In this document: one piece after another, positions 19,021 through 27,969 of the stretch
Layout of the letters: every line of letters starts with the position of its first letter
How positions within the stretch are numbered: position 1 is the first letter of the stretch
From: an uncultured Rhodospirillales bacterium
GTDB taxonomy: Bacteria > Pseudomonadota > Alphaproteobacteria > Rhodospirillales > JABHCV01
Assembly (NCBI GenBank): GCA_938092065.1
Contig: CALKND010000005.1
Coordinates: forward strand, 62,001 to 126,000
Length of the DNA: 64,000 nucleotides
Reading direction: 5' to 3'
Position numbers and translations under genes: made by a program
The notes under the pieces: generated by a model
Seen by the model: the letters and a program-made list of their open reading frames with translations, nothing else
What the model was told of the DNA's origin: nothing
Database searches by the model: none

Positions 19021-19863
19021 ATGTTTCAGAGTATAACAAAGGCTGGTGTTATCGGCTTACCAATTGCTCATTCGCTCTCGCCACGTCTTTTCAATTATTG
19101 GTTAAAAAAATACAATATTAACGGTTTGTATAAAGCCTATTCTGTTAAGAAAAATGCAGTCTCTAAATTTTTAAATAGTATGGAGGAAAGAGGTTTTACC
19201 GGTTTAAATGTTACTGTACCTCACAAACAAACAGTCATGGAGTACGTTGACCAGTTGAGCGATCGTGCCCTTAAGATTGGAGCTGTTAATACCATTACTT
19301 TGAAAAAGAATGGTTTACTTTACGGTGATAATACAGATGGGTTTGGCTTTATTGAAAATCTAAAGCAATATTACAAAGGAATGGATGCATATACTGGAAC
19401 CTGTGTTGTGATTGGTGCAGGAGGTGCTGCTCGAGCAATTGTTGTGGCTTTAATAGGTGTTGGCGCAAAAAAAATTTATATAATTAATCGTACTCGCAGT
19501 AATGGAGAAAAGTTAGCTGAAGATATTGGTGGTCCCATCAACATCTTGGACTGGAGTAAGCGTCACGATTCTCTCGCAGAAGCTACCTTTGTTGTCAATG
19601 CGACCACTTTAGGTATGAATGGAAAACCTCCTCTTGAGTTAAAATTAGACGAATTACCAAAAAAAGCTCTTGTTACCGATATTGTCTATTCCCCTTTACA
19701 AACAAAACTTTTAATAAACTCTAAAGCTAAAGGTAACCCAACAGTTGATGGAATTGGTATGTTGCTCCATCAAGCGCGCCCAGGATTTGCTTCATGGTTC
19801 GGTGAAGAACCTATAGTTACAGGGGATTTACGCAACCATGTTTTAACTATAAACGAAAATTAA
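19021..19863 (+). CDS. aroE: shikimate dehydrogenase (NADP+)
   Basis: Reduces 3-dehydroshikimate to shikimate in aromatic amino-acid synthesis. The 280-residue product has the shikimate-binding PIAHSLSPRLFNYW and NVTVPHKQ (catalytic Lys69), NTDGFGF, and the NADP-binding VVIGAGGAARAIVVALI with NRTRSNGEKLA, whose arginine suits NADP. It is the first rightward gene after the probable origin and is followed 4 bp later by coaE. Confidence 0.97.
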   Translation: MFQSITKAGVIGLPIAHSLSPRLFNYWLKKYNINGLYKAYSVKKNAVSKFLNSMEERGFTGLNVTVPHKQTVMEYVDQLSDRALKIGAVNTITLKKNGLLYGDNTDGFGFIENLKQYYKGMDAYTGTCVVIGAGGAARAIVVALIGVGAKKIYIINRTRSNGEKLAEDIGGPINILDWSKRHDSLAEATFVVNATTLGMNGKPPLELKLDELPKKALVTDIVYSPLQTKLLINSKAKGNPTVDGIGMLLHQARPGFASWFGEEPIVTGDLRNHVLTINEN

Positions 19864-19867
19864 AAAC

Positions 19868-20503
19868 ATGATTATCCTAGGTTTAACAGGATCTATCGGT
19901 ATGGGTAAGACGACCGCAGCAAATGCTTTTCGTTCTTTAGGTGTTAAGGTTTATGATGCTGATTATATTGTTCACAGCCTGATGAGGCCGGGGGGCGTTG
20001 CTGTAAATAAAGTTTTAAAAATATTCCCCAACCTGGCCATGGATGGTGGGGTTGACCGTCAAGCTTTGGGCAAAATTGTTTTTGCTGATAAAAAAAAATT
20101 ACAAAAACTTGAAAATATTTTGCATCCGTTAGTTAAAGAAAGAAAAAATGCTTTTCTTGCAACAAATGCCCGCAAAAATGAGCGTTTGGTTGTTCTAGAC
20201 ATTCCATTGCTTTTGGAAACGGGCGGTGAAATTCAATGTGATGGGGTTGTTGTTGTTAGCGCACCGGCAACAGTTCAAAAACGTCGTGTTTTACAACGTC
20301 CGGGAATGACTATCGAGCGCTTTCAAAGGATCCTAGACTGTCAGATTGAAAATAATCATAAATGTCGTAGAGCTGACTTTGTAGTTCAAACGGGACTTGG
20401 TCGTTTGCATAGTTTACGTGCAATATCAAAAATTACTAGGACTGTAAAACTTTGGCCACCTCGCCATTGGCTACCTGCATATAATAAATGGAACAGGACT
20501 TAA
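19868..20503 (+). CDS. coaE: dephospho-CoA kinase
   Basis: Last step of coenzyme A synthesis, phosphorylating the 3'-hydroxyl of dephospho-CoA. The 211-residue product has the P-loop LTGSIGMGKTT (8-16), the substrate segment VYDADYIVHSLM, VVLDIPLLLETGG and the lid motif QKRRVLQRPGMT. The family is usually about 200 residues. It sits in an aroE-coaE-dnaQ run. Confidence 0.96.
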   Translation: MIILGLTGSIGMGKTTAANAFRSLGVKVYDADYIVHSLMRPGGVAVNKVLKIFPNLAMDGGVDRQALGKIVFADKKKLQKLENILHPLVKERKNAFLATNARKNERLVVLDIPLLLETGGEIQCDGVVVVSAPATVQKRRVLQRPGMTIERFQRILDCQIENNHKCRRADFVVQTGLGRLHSLRAISKITRTVKLWPPRHWLPAYNKWNRT

Positions 20504-20508
20504 TGTAG

Positions 20509-21207
20509 ATGCGTGAAATTGTTTTGGACACGGAAACCACAGGCCTGCACCCTTTAGGTGGAGATAGAGTTGTTGAAATAGGCTGCGTAGAGTTGGTTAA
20601 CCATTTGACTACTGGTGTTACCTACCACCAATATATCAACCCAGAGCGTGATATGCCAGATGGAGCCTTTTCTGTTCACGGGCTTTCAGCTGATTTTCTT
20701 AGCAAATATCCAAAATTTATAGAAATCTCAGATGCTTTTATAGAATTTATTGGGGATGCGACGTTGATTATTCACAATGCTCAATTTGACTTAAGTTTTA
20801 TTAATGCCGAACTAGATCGTACGAGCAAGACTTTATTATCTGTAGATCGTTGCGTGGATACCTTGAGTATGGCTCGCAAGAAATTTCCATTTGCACAAGC
20901 TAGCTTAGATGCTTTGTGTAGACGTTTTAAAATTGATAATTCTAACCGCGGGCTACATGGGGCATTGTTGGATGCAGAATTACTGGCGGAAGTTTATCTG
21001 CAGTTGATTGGTGGTAAGCAACCAGATTTAATTCTACCAAATAAGTCTGATAAAATTTCAGGAGTTCTTACTAACGGTGGCGTGAAGGCTAAAAGCATCC
21101 GTAAGCCACGTCCACACAGCATAAGCAAAGAGGAATCCATTGCTCATGAAAGATTTATAACCGACTTAAATAACTCAATCTGGCATGGTACGGCAAAAAA
21201 AGTTTAG
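20509..21207 (+). CDS. dnaQ: DNA polymerase III epsilon subunit, 3'-5' exonuclease
   Basis: Proofreading exonuclease of the replicative polymerase. The 232-residue product has the DEDDh motifs: ExoI IVLDTETTGLHP (Asp7, Glu9), ExoII LIIHNAQFDLSFINAEL, and ExoIII HGALLDAELLAEVY with the catalytic His and Asp. The C-terminal tail after about residue 175 is the linker and polymerase-binding part. It is 5 bp after coaE, and its neighbour position by the origin is common in Alphaproteobacteria. Confidence 0.96.
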   Translation: MREIVLDTETTGLHPLGGDRVVEIGCVELVNHLTTGVTYHQYINPERDMPDGAFSVHGLSADFLSKYPKFIEISDAFIEFIGDATLIIHNAQFDLSFINAELDRTSKTLLSVDRCVDTLSMARKKFPFAQASLDALCRRFKIDNSNRGLHGALLDAELLAEVYLQLIGGKQPDLILPNKSDKISGVLTNGGVKAKSIRKPRPHSISKEESIAHERFITDLNNSIWHGTAKKV

Positions 21208-21209
21208 TT

Positions 21210-21737
21210 TTAATTTTTTTCTTTTTTGCTGCTCTTTTTCCTTTGTTTCTTTTGTTCTTTAGCCGTAACTTTGTCTAACTCAACTGTCTGATCACTAGCC
21301 TGTTTTTGAAACATTGCCACAAAGTCTACTGGCGCAATCATTAAGGGGGGAAAACCACCGTCGCGGGTAGTGTCAGCAATAATATTTCGAGCAAAAGGAA
21401 ACAACAGACGTGGGCACTCAATAAGTAAAATAGCCTGCAGGTGTTCGGGTGGCACATTAATTTTGAATAGGCCGCCATACACTAATTCTGAAATGAAAGC
21501 GGTCTCATCGCCAACATTACAAGAGGCGTGTATATGTATCTGCACTTCAAAAAGAACACCCTGAATATTTTGTGCATTAACATTTACCTTAATGTTAACG
21601 TCTGGCGCCTCCTGTTGCATTTTAGATAAAATACCTGGTGTCGAGGGAGATTCAAAGGAGAGATCCTTGATATATTGGGCATTAATTTGGATTGGAGGTG
21701 CTTCGTCTGGTATTGGATTTGCTGAGTTGTCGTTCAT
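21210..21737 (-). CDS. secB: protein-export chaperone SecB
   Basis: Tetrameric chaperone that keeps preproteins unfolded for SecA. From ATG 21737 the product is 175 residues; the start is supported by AGGAGAG 6 nt upstream, while a further in-frame start 7 codons earlier lacks such a site. Family features are INAQYIKDLSFESPSTP, the acidic/hydrophobic strand region VNVNAQNIQGVLFEVQIHIHA, and IECPRLLFPFARNIIADTTRDGGFPPLMIAPVDF. The C-terminus is lysine-rich (KEQKKQRKKSSKKEKN). It converges on dnaQ with 2 bp between stops. Confidence 0.96.
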   Translation of the reverse strand: MNDNSANPIPDEAPPIQINAQYIKDLSFESPSTPGILSKMQQEAPDVNIKVNVNAQNIQGVLFEVQIHIHASCNVGDETAFISELVYGGLFKINVPPEHLQAILLIECPRLLFPFARNIIADTTRDGGFPPLMIAPVDFVAMFQKQASDQTVELDKVTAKEQKKQRKKSSKKEKN

Positions 21738-21837
21738 AAATTTCTCTCCTGTTACCAAACGATGCCAAATTTAGGAATTAAGTCAATTACACTTAATTTT
21801 CTATGAAGACAACAGTTCCGTGCTTTTGGGGCGATCT

Positions 21838-22356
21838 TTAAAACTGGGGGGGGGATAGAGGATTTCTGTCATTAGTTTTTGTACTCTTGTTATCATTATT
21901 AGTCTTAACTTCATAAAACTCGCCATCAATAATGATTGGGCTCTGATTACGATCAGTTTGTTGTTCAAACCCAGGATGCTTGCCTAAATTTGATATTCCT
22001 TGGTTTTCAAGACGTTTTTTTATAAGGCTTCTGATCGTATCTCTAAAAACTGGTATAAATAACATTAAACCAAATCCATCGGTGACGAAGCCTGGGGTTA
22101 TCAAAAAGGCTCCGGCCAACAATAAACATAAGCCGTTAAACAACTCATTTATGGGCACCATTCCGGCGTTCATACTTTTGCGAGCATTGAATAATGCTGA
22201 AAGCCCTTGGTAGCGCAATAGAGCTGAACCGACCAAAGCTGTTATGATTACTAACCCTATAGTTGACCATAGGCCAATGTGTTTACCAGCCTGTATAAAC
22301 ACGCATATTTCTATGATTGGAACACCAATCATAACTAGCAAAAAATACAAACCCAA
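21838..22356 (-). CDS. fxsA: FxsA family membrane protein
   Basis: A 172-residue inner-membrane protein of the FxsA family, named for suppression of F-plasmid exclusion of phage T7; its cellular role is unclear. Three to four hydrophobic segments fill the first 100 residues (FLLVMIGVPIIEICVFIQAG, GLVIITALVGSALLRYQG, LLLAGAFLITPGFVTDGFGL), with the conserved PGFVTDGFG. The start is a TTG preceded by AGGAG, which supports it. The C-terminal tail is hydrophilic. The last codons contain a run of ten C on the coding strand. Confidence 0.9.
   Translation of the reverse strand: MGLYFLLVMIGVPIIEICVFIQAGKHIGLWSTIGLVIITALVGSALLRYQGLSALFNARKSMNAGMVPINELFNGLCLLLAGAFLITPGFVTDGFGLMLFIPVFRDTIRSLIKKRLENQGISNLGKHPGFEQQTDRNQSPIIIDGEFYEVKTNNDNKSTKTNDRNPLSPPQF
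21845..21854. repeat. G10 homopolymer in the fxsA 3' end
   Basis: Ten consecutive G on the plus strand, four codons before the fxsA stop. Slippage here would alter only the last residues of FxsA. It may also mark an uncertain base count in the assembly. Confidence 0.9.
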
Positions 22357-22543
22357 AAAATACTCCTGTAATCTTTAGTTCTATCTATGCTTGCTTCCCC
22401 TTGCCCGCAAGGACAAGACGCCTTATCTGTAGATACTCAAGTGTACTTAATCGCTAATCTAAAAGGGCGTATAGTGTTTAAATTAGGGAATAATGCTATC
22501 TTGTACGTTAATCCAACAACATTTAAAAATTAGTGAAAGCATC

Positions 22544-23248
22544 ATGAACAACGGTATTCAATTTTTCGATATAATCCTTTTTGCAATGATTGCAGTCTTC
22601 TTAATCCTGCGTTTGCGAGGAGTCCTGGGCCGTCGCGATGGTCACCAGGGTGACTTTCCTGATATCTTCAAACAGGCACTGAAGAAAGGAAAAAAGGAAG
22701 ATAGTGAGGAAAACATCGACGAGAATGTTATTGCCCTAGATCAAGAAACAGTAAATATAGATGAGCAGTTAGAGGTTGAACCAGCTACTCAGACACCTTT
22801 ACAAGCGCAGTTAAACACCATTGTATCCGCTGACAAAGACTTTGATGCTGATGAATTTATCTCCGGGGCACGCATTGCTTTCGAATACATTCTTGGTGCC
22901 TATGCAGGCGGTGACTCAAAGGCGTTAAAGCCACTTCTTAGCATTGATGTCTTTGATAATTTTGATCTGTCCATCCGTGAGCGTGAAAAGGCTGGGCGAA
23001 TTATGGAAGAAACATTGATTGGTATATCCAAGGCGGAACTGGTTGAGGCTGAAATGGAAGGATCAGTTGCCCTAATCACAGTTAAATTTGTAAGTGATCA
23101 GGTAAATGCATTAAGTGATCGCGATGGCAATGTTGTTGAAGGTGACCGTGATAAAATTGTCAGCGTTACTGATTTTTGGACTTTTTCCCGTGATACTCGT
23201 TCCAATGACCCTAACTGGCTACTTTCAGCGACACGAAGTTTGGATTGA
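22544..23248 (+). CDS. Tim44-like domain protein
   Basis: A 234-residue membrane-anchored protein of the Tim44/TimA family. An N-terminal transmembrane segment (IQFFDIILFAMIAVFLILRLRGVLG) is followed by an acidic linker and the Tim44 domain from about residue 100: DEFISGARIAFEYILGAYAGGDSKALKPLLS, then ISKAELVEAEMEGSVALITVKFVSDQVNALSDRDGNVVEGD. The family occurs widely in Alphaproteobacteria, next to secB and mltA as here, and is thought to aid membrane-protein or envelope processes. ATG 22544 is chosen because the upstream in-frame extension precedes the normal TM start. Confidence 0.9.
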   Translation: MNNGIQFFDIILFAMIAVFLILRLRGVLGRRDGHQGDFPDIFKQALKKGKKEDSEENIDENVIALDQETVNIDEQLEVEPATQTPLQAQLNTIVSADKDFDADEFISGARIAFEYILGAYAGGDSKALKPLLSIDVFDNFDLSIREREKAGRIMEETLIGISKAELVEAEMEGSVALITVKFVSDQVNALSDRDGNVVEGDRDKIVSVTDFWTFSRDTRSNDPNWLLSATRSLD

Positions 23249-23252
23249 TCGT

Positions 23253-24467
23253 ATGTGGGGCCTGATTGTCGTCTTTTTGGTTTTGCTTTCGGCCTGTGGA
23301 CCAGTAACCCCTCCTAAAGAGCTATTAACGAAAATCCCAGAAGACAAGTCTGCTCAGATAACAATAGCAGAGCCGAGACTAGTTCTTACTAAAACAAGTT
23401 TCAAAAAAATTATCGGGTGGAACGGTGACAAACACGATCAGGCCCTTGTTGTTTTTATTCGCTCGTGCGCTAAAATAAAAAAAATACCTATTAGATTTCC
23501 CATGGGTTCTATTGGCGGAGTCGCGGATGATTGGCAAAAGCCTTGTAATATTGCATCTGCGTTGCCTTTGGATCGCCCAGATTTGGCTCGACGTTTTTTT
23601 GAAACACGTTTCCAACCTTTTTTGGCTACGGCCGACGGTCGACCCGAGGGGTTGTTTACTGGTTATTTTGAAATGGAGCTTAGAGGTTCTTGGTTACGAA
23701 AAGGGCCTTACACAACCCCCATTTACGAACGACCACCTGAACTAGTTGAAGTTAATCTTGGCGTTTTCAAAAATGACTTGAAAGGTCAGAAACTTTTGGG
23801 AAAGGTTGTTGCTGGCAAACTTATACCATTTGAAGATCGTGGCGAGATTGAAGCTGGGGCTCTTTCTGGTCGTGGTCTTGAGTTAATCTGGGTTGATAGC
23901 CCAATTGATGCTTTTTTCTTGCACGTTCAAGGATCAGGCCGAGTGATGATGGATGACGGCACAATTATTCGTATTGGTTATGCGGCACGCAACGGCCACT
24001 CCTATTACTCCATTGGGAAGGAATTGATTAAAATAGGCGAGCTGAAGCGTGAGCGTGTTTCTATGCAGTCTATTAGAAGCTGGCTGAAGGACCACCCCAG
24101 AAAAGCGGCCCAATTAATGGCAACAAACCGTTCCTTTATTTTCTTCCAAATTACTGATGGCGCCCTTAAATCTTTAGGTAAGCAGCATGGCCCTGTTGGT
24201 GCACAGGGAGTTCAACTAACCTCAGGTCGCTCCTTGGCGGTTGACCGTCGTTATATACCTCTGGGCACACCCATTTGGCTTGATACTACCGACCCAGTAA
24301 ACACAAGCGATCCTTTGCGACGTTTAGTCGTAGCCCAAGACACTGGTAGTGCTATCAAGGGCCCAGTCCGTGGTGATTTGTTTTGGGGTTTTGGGGCCAC
24401 GGCAGCAACAAAGGCAGGGTTAATGAAGCAAACTGGTAGGTATTTTCTGCTGTTGCCCAAAAAGTAA
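23253..24467 (+). CDS. mltA: membrane-bound lytic murein transglycosylase A
   Basis: Lipoprotein that cleaves peptidoglycan glycan strands to anhydro-muropeptides. The 404-residue product begins MWGLIVVFLVLLSACG (lipobox Cys15), followed by the MltA barrel (FTGYFEMELRGS, TPIYERPP, LELIWVDSPIDAFFLHVQGSGRV) and the C-terminal 3D domain with the catalytic aspartate region (RRLVVAQDTGSAIKGPVRGDLFWG). A longer frame reaches upstream into the Tim44 gene, but only this ATG gives a signal peptide. It lies 4 bp after the Tim44 stop, so the two are likely co-translated. Confidence 0.95.
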   Translation: MWGLIVVFLVLLSACGPVTPPKELLTKIPEDKSAQITIAEPRLVLTKTSFKKIIGWNGDKHDQALVVFIRSCAKIKKIPIRFPMGSIGGVADDWQKPCNIASALPLDRPDLARRFFETRFQPFLATADGRPEGLFTGYFEMELRGSWLRKGPYTTPIYERPPELVEVNLGVFKNDLKGQKLLGKVVAGKLIPFEDRGEIEAGALSGRGLELIWVDSPIDAFFLHVQGSGRVMMDDGTIIRIGYAARNGHSYYSIGKELIKIGELKRERVSMQSIRSWLKDHPRKAAQLMATNRSFIFFQITDGALKSLGKQHGPVGAQGVQLTSGRSLAVDRRYIPLGTPIWLDTTDPVNTSDPLRRLVVAQDTGSAIKGPVRGDLFWGFGATAATKAGLMKQTGRYFLLLPKK

Positions 24468-24726
24468 AGAAATTTAAATGTGGGCAAATAAATTCTTTCC
24501 GTGTTGAATTATTTCGATTTTGTCAGTTTATGTTCTTGAAAGCCAAACCTGATTTAGCTAATCATCAAATAATATTACGAAGAGCCACAGTGTGTTTTTT
24601 TGGGAAAGAACCAGCGCCAAATTGTAAACGGGTTATTAGATCATTGGACTCTCAAGAAAACTAATGTTGAGTAAATATTGCTCAGGGACGCATATAGCTA
24701 AAGTTAACTTCATGTAGTGATTTTAA

Positions 24727-25311
24727 ATGACAAAAAACTCTATTAAATCCCACAAAGTGAACAATAAAAAATTTTCCAAAGATCAGGAAATATGGGAACA
24801 GGTAACAGCTAGTATTAAGCCCTTACGCAGTAGTTTAAAAAACAGGGTGTTGAAAAAGGAAATTTGGCCAACTTCACAAAGCACTCATGTAAAAGTTGTT
24901 AAACGTACAAATTCAGTCCCTATGAGATCTGATGAATTACTTCGACCTCCTCCTTTACCTGAATTGCGTCACGGTACTTCGACGGGGCTCGATAGAAGAA
25001 ATGCAAAAAAACTAAGAAAAGGACAGCACACCATTGAGGCACAATTAGATTTGCATGGGATGACACAAGAGTGTGCACATGTAGCAGTAAATAATTTTAT
25101 AGAAGTCTCCTATCTATCAGGAAAACGTTGTATTTTAGTAATTACTGGAAAGGGTTTGAAGATAGAGGGGGCTGTTGGTGTTTTGCGTTTGAGGGTACCG
25201 CATTGGCTAAATGAAAAACCAAATCGTAGTCGTGTGCTTGCCTTTTCTTATGCAATTCCAAAAGACGGAGGAGAAGGAGCTCTTTATGTCATGTTAAAGA
25301 GGAAGCGATGA
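24727..25311 (+). CDS. Smr domain protein
   Basis: A 194-residue protein with a basic, low-complexity N-terminal half and a C-terminal Smr domain (about 105-190). The domain shows LDLHGMTQECAHVAVNNFI, then CILVITGKGLKI, the usual TGKG motif, and ends [10 protein letters not shown]. Smr domains are nuclease-like or nucleic-acid binding. The stand-alone YdaL-type form is common in Alphaproteobacteria after mltA. The gene overlaps the next HTH gene by 4 bp (ATGA), which suggests coupling. The exact role is unknown. Confidence 0.88.
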   Translation: MTKNSIKSHKVNNKKFSKDQEIWEQVTASIKPLRSSLKNRVLKKEIWPTSQSTHVKVVKRTNSVPMRSDELLRPPPLPELRHGTSTGLDRRNAKKLRKGQHTIEAQLDLHGMTQECAHVAVNNFIEVSYLSGKRCILVITGKGLKIEGAVGVLRLRVPHWLNEKPNRSRVLAFSYAIPKDGGEGALYVMLKRKR

Positions 25312-25688
25312 CCCCGTTTGGTGAAAAAGTCAGAGAGTTGCGAAAACAAAAGGGCATACTATTAAAAAAGATGGCCATGGATCTGGGTGTTTCTAGCGCG
25401 TATTTATCTGCCCTTGAGCATGGTTATCGTGGTTGTCCCGGCACTGGTTTTTTGCAACAAATTTGTGGTTATTTCAATTTGATCTGGGATGAAGTTGAAG
25501 AAATTAAACAACTAGCCCAACTATCTCGTCCGCGGGTGATCGTAGATACTTCAGGGCTGAGTCCCCAAGCAACGGAACTGGCAAACGTTTTGGCTGAGAC
25601 AATTCGTGAACTTGATGTTGAGACTTTGCAATGGATAATTAGCGAAATTAGGGGACGCCAAGCGCCCCTGAAAGGGCCAACACATTAA
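25308..25688 (+). CDS. XRE-family helix-turn-helix regulator
   Basis: A 126-residue putative DNA-binding protein. Residues about 8-60 form a Cro/C1-type HTH ([39 protein letters not shown]). The rest, about 65 residues, is predicted helical ([33 protein letters not shown]) and could be for dimerisation. It is coupled to the Smr gene upstream and overlaps the 3' end of convergent hslU by 4 bp. The target is not known; a promoter close by is the natural guess. Confidence 0.88.
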   Translation: MTPFGEKVRELRKQKGILLKKMAMDLGVSSAYLSALEHGYRGCPGTGFLQQICGYFNLIWDEVEEIKQLAQLSRPRVIVDTSGLSPQATELANVLAETIRELDVETLQWIISEIRGRQAPLKGPTH

Positions 25689-26995
25689 AGAATAAACTTT
25701 CTCAGGTCTGCATCTTTGGCCAAACCACCTACTTGTTGAGATACATCGTCTGCGGTAATTGAGAAAGTCTCGCCTCCTTTTTCTGACGCATCAAAGGAAA
25801 TATCTTCCAGTAGTTTTTCAAGCACAGTGTGTAAGCGTCTAGCGCCAATATTTTCAACACCCTGGTTAATTTCTTCAGCTAGGTCGGCAATTGCACCAAT
25901 GGCGTCATCACCAAATTTTAAGGTTACATCTTCTACAGCCATTAAGGCTGTATATTGTTTGATTAGGCTGGCTTCGGTTTCCAAAAGAATGCGAACGAAG
26001 TCGTCACGTGTCAACGAGCGAAGCTCGACCCTGGTTGGCAGACGGCCCTGTAGTTCTGGTAAGAGGTCGGAAGGCTTGGCCACATGAAAGGCTCCTGAGG
26101 CGATGAACAATACATGATCAGTTCTCAGCGTGCCATATTTTGTTGAAACGGTTGTTCCCTCGATCAGCGGCAGAAGATCTCGCTGTACACCCTCACGACT
26201 GACGTCACCTCCAGCCCTGTCAGAGCGTGCCGTAATTTTGTCAATCTCATCTAAAAAGACAATACCGTTATTCTCTACATTGCTTAGAGCTTTTTTTATA
26301 ATTTTGTCTTCATCGAGCAGTTTGTCACTTTCTTCAGCAACTAAAATTTCATATGAATCGGATACTTGCATGCGTTTGGGTTTAGTTTGCTGGCCGAATG
26401 CTTTACCCATCATATCTCCAATGTTGAGCATACCCATCTGAGCACCTGGCATACCAGGAACATCAAAGGTTGGCATATTCGTTGTGGTAGACTCTGCCAC
26501 ATTTATTTCAATTTCACGATCTGCTAAGGACCCTTCACGTAGTAATTTCCGAAATTTCTCACGAGTATCGTTTGAAGAATTATCGCCGACAAGTGCGTCA
26601 ATTACTCTTTCCTCCGCTTGAACCTCAGCTTTGGCGACAACCTGTTTTCGCATTTCCTCACGGACGTGATGCAAGGCGACTTCCACAAGGTCACGTATTA
26701 TCTGCTCTACATCGCGTCCAACATAACCAACCTCTGTAAATTTGGTTGCTTCCACCTTTATGAATGGGGCTTGGGCTAACTTTGCCAAGCGGCGGGCTAT
26801 TTCTGTTTTGCCAACACCAGTAGGACCGATCATTAGAATGTTTTTCGGGAGCACTTCCTCGCGTAGGCTACTGTCCAGTTGTTGACGCCGCCAACGATTG
26901 CGCAGTGCAACGGCAACGGCGCGTTTGGCGTCGGTTTGCCCAATTATATAGCGGTCAAGTTCTGAAACTATTTCACGGGGTGTAAAGCTGGACAT
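25685..26995 (-). CDS. hslU: ATP-dependent HslUV protease, ATPase subunit HslU
   Basis: AAA+ unfoldase of the HslUV (ClpYQ) protease. The 436-residue protein has [27 protein letters not shown], the Walker A GPTGVGKT (57-64), the pore loop GYVGRDV, an inserted I domain, Walker [12 protein letters not shown] and the sensor/arginine region [15 protein letters not shown]. It ends DLRKFIL, the C-terminal tail that docks into HslV. It follows hslV by 3 bp. Confidence 0.98.
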   Translation of the reverse strand: MSSFTPREIVSELDRYIIGQTDAKRAVAVALRNRWRRQQLDSSLREEVLPKNILMIGPTGVGKTEIARRLAKLAQAPFIKVEATKFTEVGYVGRDVEQIIRDLVEVALHHVREEMRKQVVAKAEVQAEERVIDALVGDNSSNDTREKFRKLLREGSLADREIEINVAESTTTNMPTFDVPGMPGAQMGMLNIGDMMGKAFGQQTKPKRMQVSDSYEILVAEESDKLLDEDKIIKKALSNVENNGIVFLDEIDKITARSDRAGGDVSREGVQRDLLPLIEGTTVSTKYGTLRTDHVLFIASGAFHVAKPSDLLPELQGRLPTRVELRSLTRDDFVRILLETEASLIKQYTALMAVEDVTLKFGDDAIGAIADLAEEINQGVENIGARRLHTVLEKLLEDISFDASEKGGETFSITADDVSQQVGGLAKDADLRKFIL

Positions 26996-26998
26996 GGC

Positions 26999-27547
26999 TT
27001 AAAGGCTTTCAACGACGATATTGTTGTTAGTGTAGACGCAAATATCAGCTGCAATTCCCATGGCCTTTCGGGCGATTGATTCAGCATCCATGTCGTCTAT
27101 ATCGATCAAGGCGCTGGCTGCTGCCAAGGCGTAGTTTCCGCCAGAGCCAATCCCTGCAAGACCGTGACTTGGCTCCAGTACGTCGCCAGTACCTGTTAAA
27201 ACCAGAGAAACTTCTTTATCGGCGACAGCCATCATAGCTTCAAGTTTGCGTAAGTAGCGATCTGTTCGCCAGTCTTTGGCCATTTCAACACATGCTCGAG
27301 TAAGTTGTCCGGGGTATTGTTCAAGGCGGCCTTCAAGACGCTCGAATAAGGTGAAAGCATCAGCTGTAGCACCGGCAAAACCGACGATCACATTACCGTC
27401 CCCAAGTGAGCGAACCTTACAGGCGTTAGCTTTAAGTACTGTATCGCCCAAAGTAACTTGACCATCGCCTGCAATAACCACCGCACCATTTTTGCGAACC
27501 GATAAAATTGTGGTGCCCCGCCAACCGGGAAATTTATGATCATCCAT
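26999..27547 (-). CDS. hslV: ATP-dependent HslUV protease, peptidase subunit HslV
   Basis: Proteasome-like threonine protease subunit. From ATG 27547 (AAAGG 8 nt upstream; a GTG three codons earlier is also in frame) the product is 182 residues. After a short propeptide the mature protein should begin at Thr12 of [13 protein letters not shown], with the catalytic-fold [13 protein letters not shown] and [17 protein letters not shown] following. It is the first gene of hslVU and divergent from the his operon. Confidence 0.97.
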   Translation of the reverse strand: MDDHKFPGWRGTTILSVRKNGAVVIAGDGQVTLGDTVLKANACKVRSLGDGNVIVGFAGATADAFTLFERLEGRLEQYPGQLTRACVEMAKDWRTDRYLRKLEAMMAVADKEVSLVLTGTGDVLEPSHGLAGIGSGGNYALAAASALIDIDDMDAESIARKAMGIAADICVYTNNNIVVESL

Positions 27548-27581
27548 AGCTTGCACCTTTGTAATTAAATTATAACAGTGG

Positions 27582-27610
27582 ATTTAGGCTGACCAGGCGG
27601 CGGGGTCAAG
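27582..27610 (-). promoter_or_regulatory. candidate heat-shock (sigma-32-like) promoter of hslVU
   Basis: CTTGAC-N16-CCTAAAT on the minus strand, about 35 bp before the hslV ATG. hslVU is a heat-shock operon in many proteobacteria. The match is partial. Confidence 0.35.
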
Positions 27611-27893
27611 TGGGTTGATTAAATTACTCTTGGCTGCCCGTATTTTGGTAAAATCAGTGTCATCATCCCAAACTTAAAAATAAAGACATTTTAGACAATG
27701 ATAATAAACCCATGTGGGGTGCCTATTGCGACCGGGAACCTGATATAATTATAGCCAAGTAAATATTCAAGTTTACCAAGAAACCATAAGCCATTAAGAG
27801 CATGAATTAAGTCAGTAAAAAGCCAAATAATTTAGTATTGTTATTGTAACGACTCTTGAGAGCTCGTGGCATTTCTGAGTGGCTTGGATTAAA

Positions 27894-27907
27894 ACCCACA
27901 AGTGGGT
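27894..27907. repeat. short inverted repeat upstream of hisB
   Basis: ACCCAC and GTGGGT separated by AA, 63 bp before the hisB ATG. Too short for a terminator without a T tract; could be an operator half-site pair. Confidence 0.4.
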
Positions 27908-27969
27908 CTTCCGGTTTGTGTTCTCACCTGCTACAAAGACTTAGGATTTTCAGAAAAAAAGAGAATGTT

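Larger units (their letters stand above)
27548..27969. promoter_or_regulatory. 422-bp divergent intergenic region of hslVU and the his operon
   Basis: No convincing gene. Towards hslV, CTTGAC (minus strand 27610-27605), a 16-nt spacer and CCTAAAT (27588-27582) resemble a sigma-32 heat-shock promoter. Towards hisB, an ACCCAC/GTGGGT inverted repeat sits at 27894-27907. A reading frame continues upstream of hisB but contains just one histidine codon, so it is not a histidine attenuator leader. Confidence 0.5.

Noticed and set aside
27856-27969. Upstream in-frame extension of hisB as a histidine attenuator leader
   Set aside because: It contains just one histidine codon and no attenuator hairpins, so it does not fit a his leader peptide.
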